From assembly GCA_963556195.1 (NCBI GenBank), contig OY744516.1, forward strand, positions 34,631,986 to 34,695,985: 64,000 nucleotides of DNA, written 5' to 3'. This document shows positions 21,771-33,945 of this stretch, piece after piece; position 1 is the first letter of the stretch; each line of letters begins with the position of its first letter. The notes under the pieces are model-generated. The model worked only from the letters and a program-made list of their open reading frames with translations, had not been told where the DNA came from and searched no databases. The translations under genes were made by a program, and so were the position numbers. The DNA comes from Sepiola atlantica (Eukaryota; Mollusca; Cephalopoda; Sepiida; Sepiolidae).

Positions 21771-22585
21771 TTTTACATGTTTCCTATTATTAACAAAAAC
21801 TTTATCATTTTGCTGCTTTTGGCCTAGACTTATTTTTTAGCATAATTGAAGATAAAATACTTATATAAAATGAAAATGTGCGGCTGTTCACAACCTTCGA
21901 ATTATGAGACTTTTGTGTTTAATACACCGTCTTCTCCCAACACATCTCATATTATTCGTCCTATCTAATACATTCAATGCGAAAACAATCAACAAAGCAA
22001 GATTATCAAGGTTTAGTATTATATAAAGAAAATGAATATCAATTGTTTAAATAATTATTGAAATATCATTAAATATAATTTAGCAATTTAAATTGAAATA
22101 TTATTCGCCTTAATAGCCATTGTGTATTCGAATATTTAATTCTGTATGTAATTCCTGTTAACACTAAAAGTCATCTCATCAAAGAAAGATTTCCTATCCC
22201 TTTCCCACTCGCCAATTACGGCAAGTGATAAGGAGGCAGGCAAGATACTAATTTATTTATTTTTTTCTCAAACTCAGCAAACACACACACACACACACTA
22301 TTATGAACCCTATTCATGTAACCGCGTGCTACACACACCGGCACATTAACATTAGTCGTCATCAAGACGAATTTCAACTTGACTACGATAAATGTCTCAA
22401 TCAAGAAGGATTAAACGAAAAAAGAGAAAAAGAAATATGCTTATACTTTTGACAAAGGTGTAAATCACTGAAAGTGCTCAAGTTTTTAGAATAAATAAAT
22501 AATTTATATAAAAAAACATAAATAATGCATTGTCCAGGTTTTTCAAAATATTCTCCTTATTAAATATTTTTTTATTTGATCCTTA

Positions 22586-22720
22586 TCCACATAAACATGT
22601 GTTTCATCCTTTTTCGGGAATCATCAGTGTGGAGGATGACTGTTCTGCTGGTCGCACAATTCGAACCCCAGAACAAAGTCACTTTAAACTTTCCAGCCTA
22701 AACTACAAAGCGGTCAACAA
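22586..22720 (-). mobile_element. tRNA-headed SINE-like element with hammerhead-like 3' module (family 2)
   Basis: On the minus strand a B box 'ggttcgaattg' (about 22663-22673) is followed within ~25 bp by a fold at 22586-22633: helix I TCCACA/TGTGGA, core CTGATGA, T, TCC/GGA helix II, T, GAA, then ten bases that pair with one mismatch, then A. All core bases are intact. The sister copy at 48866-48990 has the same head but loses the 3' strand of helix I to a (TA)n tract. Confidence 0.68.
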
Positions 22721-22887
22721 AGCAGCCATGTGGAAAGGGGAGAATTAAACTATTTATGTCTATACAAGCGGACATATTTTAGTAGGCTTTTATAACGGTG
22801 TTCAATGAGCCATATGGACGAAACTTTATAAAAAAAATTTTCAGTCACTTTTAACAGAGGGTGTACATTTGTATGTTTGTGTGTATG

Positions 22888-22966
22888 TATATATATATAT
22901 ATATATATATATAGTCATCCACATACAGACTGTTTATATATATATAAATATATATATATATACATA
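22888..22966. repeat. Two (TA)n tracts with an intervening 22-bp segment
   Basis: Tracts at 22888-22912 and 22936-22966 flank 'gtcatccacatacagactg'. No gene is involved; the frame at 22869-23054 is translation of the repeat. Confidence 0.9.
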
Positions 22967-23817
22967 TGATGTCAGACGAGTGCCACTCTTTCATTCAAAA
23001 AAGTCATTGTCTGAAGGAGTATCTGTACTTGAGATTGTTAATATAGAGATCTAGCTTTGTACGACAGCTAGATCCCTCTCTCAGGTCAAAATGTTGAGAC
23101 CAGCAACAAGCAAAAGCAAGATAGCTATTAACAAGTTGAAACTGCAGACCAACATGATGTGAGGAGTGGTCTTTCACTTTTTCTTTTTTAAAATAAAAAA
23201 CAGGGCTTTGCACACATCGAAGTCGAACGTAAATAAATATTCCCTGATATTGCACAATATCTTAATGGAGTTAACACAAAGAAATAAGAAAAAAGAAAGC
23301 ATCTCAAACTGGAAAGTTTAAAGAAAAAAAAGAATTGCCATAGAATAAAGAAAGAAAAAAAAAATGAAAACGTCTCATTATGAAAATAAAGTGAATGATT
23401 TCTTTCCGAAATCATTTTAGAAGGGGGGATTCAAACTTGCTATTTGCTTTCTCCCTTTCTCTAAACACTTGAAATGGTTTCCTCTGGTATCCCCCCCCCC
23501 CAAAAAAAAAACGCTAAATTTTGCATGACAGGACAGATATATATTTATTAATATATATATACAAATAAATATACATTGGTCTTTATTATATAGTGGGGGA
23601 TACCAGCTGTATTCACCTGGCGTTTTTTAAATAGGATTTTCAAATTCGTTTTAGTTTCCCTTATTTTATTTTTGATTTCAATAAATATTGAATAATAGTA
23701 AATAAAAATAAGTCGATGTGTATTTATCAAAGTTATACCTAGGTGAGAAACACAGACAAACGAGATCTAGTCTGATAGTTTTATTAATACAGAGATTATA
23801 ATAAAAATGCCTATGCT

Positions 23818-24140
23818 CAATGGATAAAAGTGCTAAGTGGTAATCAATCAGTTCTAAGTGACATTATTTTGGAGGTTGAAGGTTCAATCCTCAGTGCAGG
23901 CAATACTAAGAATACAATTACGAATCACTTAAGACTTCTACACGGTCATGGCTGACGGTACAAGAGCAAGCTACCCCTGTGGATGAAATAAAGGGCTCCA
24001 TTCGAAATTCCATACAGATTGCCAAGTTCAACAAGACACACCTGCCGAAGGTTGGCGGTTAAATTGGCCAAAATGCTGTGAGAATAACATCTAAGATAAG
24101 AACAGCAGTTCAAATAATACAAATTATCAATCCTTATCTA
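23818..24140 (+). mobile_element. Family-1 SINE-like element, full length, degenerate hammerhead
   Basis: Plus-oriented counterpart of 5755-6120. B box 'ggttcaatcc' at about 23879; body with 'ggtcatggctgac' and 'aagagcaagctacccctgtgga'; hammerhead position at 24038-24080 reads CTGCCGA, GGTT...GGCC, AAAATGCT, so core and GAA are mutated. It confirms the head-to-tail organisation of the family. Confidence 0.7.
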
Positions 24141-24285
24141 AAACATTCTATAACAAAACAACCAGTATATCCCACTGAATTAAAATAAACGGTTCAGTTC
24201 GAAATTTCCAGAAAGTTATGAACAATAACAAAACTCACCTGAATGACTGAGAGTATAATAGCATAAATGTTGTAAACAATTCTAC

Positions 24286-24755
24286 TAGTAGGGGTGGGAC
24301 GTAATGGGTGAAAATTTCAGATCCATGTGAGTAGTATTTTTTTGTGTTCATTTATACATAAATAACACTAAACAATCAGACATTTTGAAAATTTTGAAAA
24401 ATTCAGAAGGTGCAGGCCAATAGTTTTTGGCTATTTTACATTCATGAAAATCCTTTCACAGCCTGAAAATGGTCCTAAATTAAAGTACTATATCAGATTT
24501 AACCATCTATATCCATTCATAGCTTTTGAGGATGTTTTAGGACCTGCAATGTCGCATAGAACCACTTTTTCATCGAAAAATGATGGATTTTGAGTCCCGT
24601 GGAGCCTTAACGGCTATTTTTGGTCTGCACCTTCTGAATTTTGCAAAATTTTCAAAATGTTTGATTGTTTAGTGTTATTTATGTATAAATGAACACAAAC
24701 AAATATTACTCGCATGAATCTGAAATTTTCACCCATTACGTCCCACCCCTACTAT
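24286..24755. mobile_element. Foldback MITE with ~135-bp terminal inverted repeats
   Basis: The left arm 24286-24420 begins TAGTAGGGGTGGGACGTAAT and is matched in inverse by 24624-24755 with about half a dozen differences. The ~200-bp centre has no coding frame. I cannot fix the target duplication: flanks read 'tctac' and 'ttaga'. The superfamily is unassigned. Confidence 0.88.
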
Positions 24756-26178
24756 TAGAGAATAAAGCTACTACTAGGGATCACAAACCAGTTTAGTGTG
24801 CGAAACTGGCTACCATAAATAGTGAAATTCCGTCAATTTCAACTTGTGATAATGTTTTTAGTTTTGGGGTGATTTTGATCAAATGTTATCTTTATAAATA
24901 AACAATTTTTTTTTCTTGTATCATTAATAGTTTTTTTTGTTGGTTTTTTTTCAGGTTACTTCAAGTTAGGTTACTATTTTATGTGAAAGGAGATTTATTT
25001 TTTTACTGTTAATGTTTTTCAAATAAAAAAAATAAGGGCCTTTCGTCACTATGGTGAGCTTAATATAGAATTTTAAGTGTCTTTCATAAAAGAAATCCAA
25101 GTCAAAAACTTTAGTGAATGAAATTTTTGCTCTATTATAAACTTGTGTCTTCTGTCTGATTTTACATAATCCAAATCTCTACTCTAAGATTCAATGTCAG
25201 CTGTCGAAATGAATCTTATACAAACAAAGTTGCACTTCCATGTCATTTCTATACGTTTTTTTTCGGATTTTGCCCAATGTTTAGGTTGGCTTAATCTAAT
25301 AATTATTGCTTCCATTATGATTAATTTTCATTTACCACAAGATGACATTACATTTGTAAGGATTTTTCACTTGTTCAAAGCCTGCATTTATAGTCATAAC
25401 TATGAAGCTTCTGACGGTAAATTCAATTCAATTCAATCAATTCAAGATGGTAAATTTTCTAATTTCCAACAAAGTTTGGATGGTCATAATTCAGTAATTG
25501 TGCTACCAAAATAAATGTTTTGCAAATATCTATGTGCCCAAATTAAAAGTTTTTAGGTATGATGAAAATAAAATTTTGGTTTGGGATATCTATTTTTACA
25601 ACCAAAATATGAACAACTGTTCAAAACACGTAAACAGGATTTATTAGTTTGGCAAAAACAGGATGAATTTTTTACGTGAACATATTTTTTTTGTTTACTT
25701 CCAACAAATGCATAAATGATTAAATTTTAAACAAATCTTGGCCATTTTTCTAAAATATCTTCTCGCAAAACTGCATTTTTTTAATTTCAGAGAAAATCTC
25801 AAACATAATTTAGCTTGGAGTCATGTGTTGCTATGTGGTAGTTTAAAACAGAAATCCTAATGGCGACCTTCTGTAACTGTGGTTCTTAAACTATTGTGTT
25901 GATACAGATCCCTAAAAAAAAATTATTTTTTAAAATGTTTTTTTTTTTTTTTTTTACTATAATGGAGCTTGTGTTTATGTTTGTAACCGAAAACTCAGAA
26001 TATTATTCAAAATGGATGCAGTCTGCAATATTGGCACCAGGGGCACCTCCACCACTAAATCTACAATACGAGTTTACCCCATGAGGAAACAAGCCAATGT
26101 GTTACTTCTTTTTTTTTTTTTTTAATTACCAACAACCAGAATTATGAAATCATGACATTTTCAGCATTTATTCAAGAA
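24756..26178. other. No recognisable gene
   Basis: AT-rich sequence. The 106-codon plus frame at 25194-25514 includes a short internal repeat ('attcaattcaatc') and no recognisable domain; composition equals that of the flanks, so I do not call it. Confidence 0.4.
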
Positions 26179-26513
26179 ATTCTATATTTTATAAGGAATA
26201 AAAGTTTTCAAATTTGAAATCATAGCCATGTTCGGGTGAGTGGAAGTTTGACCGAATTCGAGTAGGTTAAACAGATGTGGCCACATCACAAGGGCTTGGC
26301 ACCACACCCTACTCTGTGCAGGTTCAATGTGTTCTTCAAGAGTATCAACTGTAGGAGGTAACTTGTTGGATGCTTTCAAAACAGATGGCATCTTGTCAGA
26401 AATACTTGTTATAACTAAGGATGCTCTTTCGGCAGTATAATAGTAAGCATACGCATTTTGTTACGTTCTATATTTGGTTGCTTTTGTCTGTCAGTTATGT
26501 AAGACAATGAAGA

Positions 26514-26556
26514 TAGATGAGAACTCAGATGAGAACTCAGATGAGAACTCAGATGT
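26514..26556. repeat. 12-bp tandem repeat x3
   Basis: GATGAGAACTCA repeated three times, encoding ENSD units inside the LINE-derived frame. Confidence 0.9.
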
Positions 26557-27165
26557 GCAGAATGTATATTTAAATGGTGAAGCTATTGAGGTTGTTCACA
26601 AGTTTTGTAACCAGGAAGGAAAAGGTGCTAGTGTGATTGCAAAAGTTAGGATAAAGTTGGAATTAGTTCAGAGAAATTCTGCCATTATTAACCAGCAGAG
26701 CGTTACCACTGTTGACCAAGGGAAGAGTCTATCAAGCATGTTTATGCAGTGTGATGATGTATGGAAGTGAAACCACGCTTAGATCTGATGACCTAGTAGT
26801 AAGATTAAGTCTGGACAGTATAGGGAGATGTGTGCAGAACAGAATACTTTGTTGGTACGGTCATGTTGAAAGAATGAATAAGAATGCTTAGGTTAGTAGA
26901 TGTAAAATAGTTGAGGTAGCCGGATCAGTTACCCTGCTACCCCAGCTATTCTACATCTAACTAAGCACTCTTATTCATTCTTTCAACATGGCAAGGGTAG
27001 ACCAAGGAAAACAGGAAGTGATAAGGATGAACTTGAGAGAAAGAAAATAAATAAAGATCTGACCAAGAGATAGATTAGTTTGGAAGTCAATTTCTAAAAG
27101 CTGTCAAACACATGCCAGCATGTAAAATGGACGTTTAAAAAAAGGACGACAATGATTTGCATCAG
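26540..27165 (+). mobile_element. LINE tail (GHVERMD type), dead copy
   Basis: Frame at 26474-26770 carries YLNGEAIEVVHKF and GASVIAKVRIK, the segment before the GHVERM domain; then 'DSIGRCVQNRILCWYGHVERM' in another frame at about 26812-26875, and the 3' UTR 'gtcaaacacatgccagcatg' at 27104. A short inverted copy of 'gatgtaaaatagttgaggtag' lies at 26935-26975, so there was local rearrangement. Same family as 21335 and 52240. Confidence 0.8.
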
Positions 27166-28639
27166 TCCCTGTCAATCTTCACTTTTGGAACCAGTCCGTT
27201 TTCTCTAGTCTTGAGAATCTTCTAACATTGTCTGATTCAGTAAATGCAAAAGATACTGGTAAAATGGCTGCCTTGTCTTATCCTAGCACATTCCAGACTA
27301 GCTTTCAAAACTACCTGATTATTCCCTATACATGGCAGTGTGAAACAGCCAGAAGAATCACATCAGTATCGAGGCTGGAGAAGACAATCCATCCCTCGAG
27401 ACAGACTGTGCTGCAGCTACTACTACTTAGCAGATCATCACTGTATCAGCCTTATTATGACTACTTTCTACAAACTGCATCTTGTGACCTGATGTGATGA
27501 CTAAATATTGGCAATTTTCTTTATTCTTAAGTATCGCTTTCGCACAGTCTTCAGTTACATCAGCTTTCATCTTTTTCTCATTGCCTGTTTATGTTGTCAA
27601 TAATTCAGTACTGAATGGGATGTCTGCCTTGTCGTCATTTCTCCCTCATGTTCTGCTTCATCAACTCAACTTTGTCAGCATGAAAGACCAGAATAATCTT
27701 ATCAAAATCTGCTATCGACACAAAGAATCATTAAAATGCTGGCCAAGGTCTTTGACTAAGCTAATTACGACAGGTTTCTTTGCCATCTTTTGAACAAGCA
27801 CCATTTCAACCACAATTTAACAATTTGTGTACTTTCAACAGCTGTTGAAGTTGTTTCTACCCAATCAACATATACTCCAGATGCCGATCCTTGTAGATTC
27901 TGGTGTGTTCCATTGTTTTTCCCAACTTTTTCAAGCAACGTATGACCTTGGACTTGTCGATATATAGAAGGATGGGTCCATATGCAGTTCTTTTGTCTCT
28001 TTCAGTCGTACTGATTGGTTGCGGACCTTGAGACTGCTTCTTATTTTCTGACAAGAATATAGCAGAATATTCTGCTTCTTATCTGGTGCAGATAAGCTTA
28101 CATCTCAATTTAGATGTTCTGAAATGTAATCGTTGTACAGTTTCTGATCACCGTCGTTGGCATTCAAAAACTATGGAACATTCTCTTGGGGAACATATGC
28201 ATCAAATAGATTCTGTGACTCAGTATTGTGACTTTTCAACTTGTTAACAATGTCCCATTCCTTCTTGACAGCATCTGGTTGTACTTCATTGAGTTCTTTT
28301 GACTCATGAGCAATGACACAAAATTGCCCTTTAAACTCTGCTGAGAGGTGTGACATGTCTGAAATAGCCAGGAAGAACCTTTGTACTGGATTGGCTTTAA
28401 TGGAAATGCCAATTAATCCAGAGTGTATTTTCATTATCCTATTTAGTTGTTCACATGTATAGTCTACACTTGTGGTTCTCAACCCTTTTTAGCCCGTGAA
28501 CCCTTTCATCATGTATCAGAATGATATCCCCCCACCTTCAAAAAATGTCATACTAACAATAGTAAGTAATACTAACATAATAACATTTAATACAAATACT
28601 AGCAGAGAGAAAATCCAACATGAGCTTTCAGTAGCGATG

Positions 28640-28890
28640 GGTGGGAGGTGACGGTGGTTAAGTGGATATCGACACGGACTGAAGACCTGGGTGTTCCAAG
28701 TTCGAATCCAGTCGCTTCCACAGTACCACTGTCACTTAAGGATGTTGGCAACCTTCTTGTGGTCCTTCCCATAAGTACCCAATGTCTTTCCAGAAAGATT
28801 TCTAACTAGAAAAACATCGGGGAAACTAATGCCAACACCAGAATCATCTGATTCACATGAAAGAAGAAGTAGCGATGGGCGATGCACACT
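28640..28890 (+). mobile_element. tRNA-derived SINE
   Basis: A box 'tggttaagtgg' at about 28654 and B box 'gttcgaatcc' at about 28702 are both near consensus. The acceptor ends do not pair and the anticodon arm is not clover-leaf like, so it is not a tRNA gene. The body ('ggatgttggcaaccttcttg', 'ggtccttccca') also appears inverted in the duplicated block near 1420 and 11445. I see no hammerhead core here, unlike the other tRNA-headed elements. Confidence 0.75.
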
Positions 28891-28936
28891 GTTTTTTGTG
28901 GTCCTGGATCCGGTTTGAGTCTGCTAATCTGTAGTG

Positions 28937-28950
28937 CCCCCCCCCCCCCG
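28937..28950. repeat. Poly-C tract
   Basis: 13-14 consecutive C within a stretch that is otherwise LINE/SINE-derived. Comparable tracts: 5291, 16119, 36781, 58623, 61312. Confidence 0.9.
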
Positions 28951-29599
28951 GGAAACCCTGAAATTCCCCACCCCCTTGGTCGAGAACCACCGGTCTACAC
29001 CAAAGCACACAAACAGTAGTCCACTGTTCCTGAGAGATATATCCCATCCTAAAGTTCACATCCGGTTTCCAGATAACTTCTCTTTAGTTCCAGGTTTAAC
29101 TTTTCTATGAAGAAATTTTTAAGGAGAATTTTACACAAAGCCATGAACATATGGATGTTTGCATGAAGAGTTCCTTGGAGTGGACACACTTCAAGATGTG
29201 TTGCATTATGGCATCTCCAAATTTTCTATGGATGGGCCTAGTGCAATCCGTGCAGCTATCACAATATGTAACTCACTCAGTCTATGAGCCCATGATTAGT
29301 GTCAAACGTTGTTTAGCAATATTAGTTTTGTTAATTAAACTTTAATTAATTATGGAAGTAATTTATTAAAAGAAAGAGCGATCAACATACTTTTGACTGG
29401 GAAATGTAGAAAAATATTGTTCTCAGTGCGATCATTTGAAATTGATGACTTCTGATTTGTCAGCTTTAAAGGGTCATATCGTTTACATGTACTGACAGGC
29501 AAAGTATTCACCTGCAAGGTTCGGAATAATTTAGGTTGAATTATAAAAACAAAAAATGTTGAAAAGTCATTTAGATTTATGAACTTTTCTTATAAGAGC

Positions 29600-29865
29600 G
29601 GGGTGAAACGCTCTTTAGCCTTCTTAGGCAATCACCTAGAGATGGTGTCTCGATAAAAGCACTTGTTTCCATCACCTCACTCGGTTGGCATCATAAAGGG
29701 CATCTGGCCTATAATAATTCGACCTCAACTAAAGAAATGATTTCCAAATAAAATCTGTCGCATTTTAGGTTATGTAGTTTAAATAATGAAAGTCAATTTC
29801 TAAAAGCTGTCCAACACATGCCAGCATGTAAAACGGATGTTAAACTTAATATGATATGGTGATTT
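29600..29865 (+). mobile_element. LINE 3' UTR fragment
   Basis: 'cggttggcatcataaagggcatctgg' and 'aagctgtccaacacatgcc' followed by 'agcatgtaaaacgg' form the non-coding 3' end of the GHVERMD-type LINE. I recall closely similar text from cephalopod genomes, which is the main clue to the host lineage. Confidence 0.65.
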
Positions 29866-30044
29866 TAAAGATAAAGTGTGAGTCTCTGTCAGTTGATAAG
29901 TGTATATACTTTCGGTGCAACAGAGAATTCAAGACTTGAGCTAAAAAGTTTATTGTTAATTGAATCAAAAAAATCTGAGTGGAATCAGTGGAATTAATCA
30001 TGTGACGTAAGTGTTTTTGGATGGGAGATTATTTTTTTTTAATG

Positions 30045-30480
30045 GAAATCACTCCAGGTAAGGCATAAAGCAACTTAATGTAAAGAGCTAACAAGAACGA
30101 AAGATGATTATCGCAAAGACAGGCGATGCCTATTGGCCTTAGTCTTGAAAAGACAAAAGCTATATGTAGGAGGTAAAGCAGGAAGACAGTTCCACAAGCC
30201 TTCAGTTCTTGAAAAGAAACTACTAGAATACAAAACCGTATTACAATGAGGTATCAAAACAGGGAATTGATGGAGACCACTAGACCAATGAGTCAAACGA
30301 TCTGGAACAAAGGAAGCAGGGAATAGATCAGACAATTCTAAAGAACACATTCCATAATAGTATTTATAGAAAAGATTGAGACTAGCAACTGAAGTGTTAG
30401 ACAGTCGTTGAATAGAATTGAATGAAAAAGGGTGCAAAAAATCTAAGGTTTTTAAGCCTAATCTTCTCTCAGCTAGAAAA
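30045..30480 (-). mobile_element. LINE reverse transcriptase C-terminal tail
   Basis: An intact 109-codon frame (30108-30437) reads FNSIQRLSNTSVASLNLFYK then 'YYYGMCSLELSDL' and ends 'LWNCLPALPPTYSFCLFKTKANRHRLSLR'. This is the complete post-RT tail of Jockey/CR1-like elements and is the best preserved of the set here. The natural stop and 3' UTR ('tgccttacctggagtgattt' on the minus strand) follow. Sequence differs clearly from the 90-570 copy, so it is another subfamily. Confidence 0.85.
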
Positions 30481-31186
30481 TTAATCCAGTGTTAGTTCAG
30501 TTATAATAAAGTATATTTTTAAAGACAAAAATGTTTTTGTTGTTGTGTATGCGAACATTTATTCACAAATCAAGCCAGACAACACCACGAAACAGGCTAC
30601 CCATAGGCAGAGAAACATTTCTGACTGTCCAATTACCCAAGTCTCCGACCAAATTATGTCACCGCCAAAGTTCTGTGGATCTTTTCTACACAGTGTGGAC
30701 ACACAACGATTGACAGAGCAACTAATTAGAATGCATGTGGTCATTACAGCATAGAACCAAAAGTCTAGAAAAACTGTTCTTTTGAGATCATCACTTTAAT
30801 CTAGTAACCGTACCGAAGATAATCCCCGTGGAGTGTTCTTCATCAAACAAACTGATTGCAGAATCACAATTAGTTTTGTAGACCACTTGTGTCCAACTTC
30901 TGGGGGGAGTTGAACTACACCAACTTGGGTTAAGGATTGGCTTAGATGACGCAAGTGAATTCATCCGGGATTCTGCTTTCTCTATTATCAATTTCTCTAA
31001 ACGGGGCATCGACTATTATCTAACATACAGTGGTCAGTCCATAAGACTATCAACTCCTGTAGTGTCAATCTTAAATCCATCATCCAATCCTATTAACCTC
31101 AAGTGGTAAATGGTGACTCATTGGTATAAAAAATAAAAATGAAATAAAATACAAAAACTAATCTTCTTGTGGATGAGAAGGGACAT

Positions 31187-31345
31187 ATACGGGATAATCA
31201 CGTTGACACACCAGTTCTCGTTAGATCACCAAAGTTAAGCAATTTTGAGTCTGGTCATTACCAGATGGGTGACCATTTGGGAATACCAGGCGCCATATGT
31301 TGGAGGATGTCGACAACTCCCTGCAAAAACTGCTAAAACCTAACT
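31187..31345 (+). mobile_element. 5S rRNA-derived SINE head with the best preserved promoter
   Basis: Nearly the whole 5S rRNA can be followed: 'tcacgttgacacaccagttctc', 'gatcaccaaagttaagcaa', 'agatgggtgaccatttggga', 'ataccaggcgcc'. Box A and box C of the 5S internal control region are recognisable. It lacks pairing at the termini and differs from animal 5S at many sites, so it is a SINE3 head or a 5S pseudogene. The following 'ggaggatgtcgacaactccctgc' is a diverged version of the body at 49150. Confidence 0.75.
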
Positions 31346-32159
31346 TCGTCATCTCCACTGACCGGGATATATATGTGACTGGGGATTGCTTGTGAATTTG
31401 ATATTCCCTAAAAACTTCATCAATCTGCTTAAGGGGAATAATGCCGCTTCGTTTCGGATGGGAGGGGGGCATAGTACCGATACTGGGTACCTCACTTGTG
31501 AGGGCTTGTTAAGGTTATACTGGCCATTCAAAAGGTTTTGTTTATTGTTAAATTGACATTTATTTAAAGTTTATTTTCATGAATATCCTCGTTACTCTTT
31601 TAATCGAATGTGCATATTTGCTTTTCTAAACAAATTCATAAATACAGCTGTTTTTTTATCTTCCTTTTTCGACAAAAAAATGTCATTTTTGGTCGTCAAC
31701 AATGGAAAGAGTGAAAGATAAAAGAACTTTTGACTGTGATATTTTTTTTACTAACAACACAATTAGTTTATGACGACGACACACGTTGAAAGATAAAAAT
31801 CAAAAGATTTAAAAATATCAGATGAAACTTGTTTTGTAATTTGAAAAATGTTCGAAAAAACGTTTTTCACGTTAGAACACACCCACACACTGAATTTGAG
31901 TTTATTTTTATAGAGAATTATAGAAATAGACATTTAAAAATATTTACAACTTTTGTTAGCTTAATTATGAATTATAAACAATTATCGGCTATCATCAAAC
32001 TCCCAAAAATGAGATTCTACTTTTTAAGACGGTTATACGTGTGAACACCCTGAAAAACTAATCATCAAGAAGAAGAAAAATTATTGTAGAATTTAAAGTG
32101 AGAATTAGTTGCGCATATTTAACGTAACGATCCCCCATTTCCGGGCCGTTCTAGTGTTT

Positions 32160-32245
32160 TAGGGCAGTTAGTATTGGGGGGGGGGGGGTCATGGGAGATA
32201 AATTCTGTGCGTTTTTTTTTCTTTCGGGGGGGGGGGGGGGTCCAC
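32160..32245 (+). repeat. Two long G tracts
   Basis: 13-14 G at about 32177-32189 and 15-16 G at about 32226-32241, 36 bp apart; either could form G-quadruplex structures. Confidence 0.85.
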
Positions 32246-32386
32246 TTTTTAGTAGATTACGTGTGATTTTATGAGGGGTTTTGTTTGGGGTGGTACTTAC
32301 CACTCGAATTTAGGGTTAAGGGAGGGTTTCTTATTTGGGGAGGAAGTTTGCCACTCTGACTTGTGGTATGGATTAGGTAGGTACGT

Positions 32387-33700
32387 GCAAATCAATGGCC
32401 GATTCCCAAAAATGAAAAAACATTCTGACCCCCTTCACTTAAAAATACACTAAAATTCAGGAAATCAACCAATTTTACTGAAATTTTCAATATTTATTAA
32501 TCAACAATCACGGAATATAATGAAACCATTTTTTTTTTTAAATCTTAGTGAAAATGTGTTATTTTTTTTTAAAGAAAATACACCTTTACTAAAGTTATAT
32601 TTTTATATATTAATAAAAAAAAAATGCATAATTTTTTAAATGTTACTTATGTAAATAAAGGATCGTAGATGTTAACAAATAAATTTTTTTTTCAAAATAT
32701 TTCATATATATTACGAAAAAGGCCAGTAAATACCGTGTTAATAAAATCACTATAACTCGAAGAAAAATTAATTCTTTGAATTAGCGATATTATTATTGAA
32801 TAAAGCATTGTTTAATCAATATTTTCACCAAAAAAATAATATAATTGCAAAAAATATTTCATGCGATTTTAATGATTAAAGTTTTTGGAAAAATAAAAAA
32901 TGCGACGTAATTATATTTCCCTTTCATAGAGAAACGAGTCATCATCAGCGCAAGAATTTCTTGTTTATAATCTTGAAAATAAACCAAACATTTACACATT
33001 TGTGACTCAGTAAGTTAACGAAAAAAAGAATTTAAAAAATTGAATAATTTCTACTAACGATCGATTCGCAAGGCTATGGAAGGCACGCTATGTAATAAAC
33101 AGGCGCAATTAAACCTCCACCACTCCCACTTAATTTTCATCAATTCTGTTAATTTCACAATTCATTGGAAAGATAAAACGTAAGTTTTTCTTTGTTTTTT
33201 TCATGAATAAATATTCTTTAAAAAGTTTAAAATTTATTAATAAATAAATAGTTCAAATATGACATTTTCTTTAAAATTGAATTTTATTTATTTAATTATA
33301 AATAATTGTTATTAACAAAAAAGTAAAACGTTAACAATAATTTGTTAATGTTTTAATTTTTTTCAATGAATATTTATTTACTTTTTCACACTGAAAATTA
33401 AATACTATTTTAGCTTAAAATAAAAAAATACCCATTAAGTTTTATTTTTAAAGAATTAATGTATTTTAAAATTAAATTAATTCTATAAAAATAAATCGAG
33501 TAATGTAATTGTTCAAGTTTTTAATCAATCATCATGTAAAAATAATTGATCAAATTGAAGGATTTCGTAACGTTAACGTAAAAATAATTTTAACATTTGA
33601 AAGAAAGTTATTTCAAATTCTAAGGAAATCATTGGTAAACAATTTCTTTAGCTTTTTTTTTTACAGATATGCTTAAAGAAGCACCATTATTACTTTTTAA
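32387..33700. repeat. AT-rich module, copy 1 (direct repeat of 37298-38365)
   Basis: The string 'caatggccgattccca' opens both copies. Long collinear matches follow, such as 'aggaaatcaaccaattttactgaaattttc', 'atttattaatcaacaatca', 'atcatcagcgcaag' and 'aataaacagg'. Identity is about 80-85 percent by eye, with many small deletions in copy 2. The module has no coding frame. Confidence 0.85.
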
Positions 33701-33945
33701 ACATTTCCATAAATTATTTTGCAAAACATTTGTAATAAAATCATTTTAACCCCACTCTTCAGTTTTAAAAAAAGTTTGTTTTTTTTAAGTTATAACATTA
33801 AATATAAATCTTTGTAGATAAAATAATTAAAATCTTAATTCTGTAAATTCGAAAATATTATAATTAAATAAGATTTTCTTTTTTTTTTCATTACAGAAAA
33901 ATTTAATTAATTAACTTTCTTATTACATTTTCTTTTAATTTTTAG

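Larger units (their letters stand above)
26180..28500 (-). pseudogene. Decayed multi-copy ORF (SH-x-x-ADT family), split by a LINE fragment
   Basis: Minus-strand coding remnants run in order from 28482: IKANPVQRFFLAISDMSHLS and AFCVIAHESKE-like text (28171-28482), KKQ/'DLKETK'-like and 'DKSKVIRCLKKL' (27857-28054), 'SHNKADTVMICL' near 27420, and after a gap 'KLPPTVDTLEEHI...RVWCQALVMW' (26182-26391). I know this series only as an unnamed, multi-copy animal protein family with an 'EEADTR' motif often seen among repeats; its function is not known to me. Many stops and frameshifts. The gap at 26470-27165 is filled by a plus-strand LINE tail, so the ORF is older than that insertion. Confidence 0.55.

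Noticed and set aside
25194..25514. 106-codon plus-strand ORF as a gene
   Set aside because: No domain, composition like the flanks, internal simple repeat; no splice or promoter evidence.
28650..28725. tRNA gene
   Set aside because: A and B boxes are good but the arms do not fold into a clover-leaf and the acceptor ends do not pair.
31187..31305. Functional 5S rRNA gene
   Set aside because: Too many differences, unpaired termini, and a shared SINE-type body in related copies.
32925..32960. CTGATGA on the minus strand near 32945 (and 37704) as another hammerhead
   Set aside because: No acceptable helix I/III or cleavage triplet could be drawn in either module copy.
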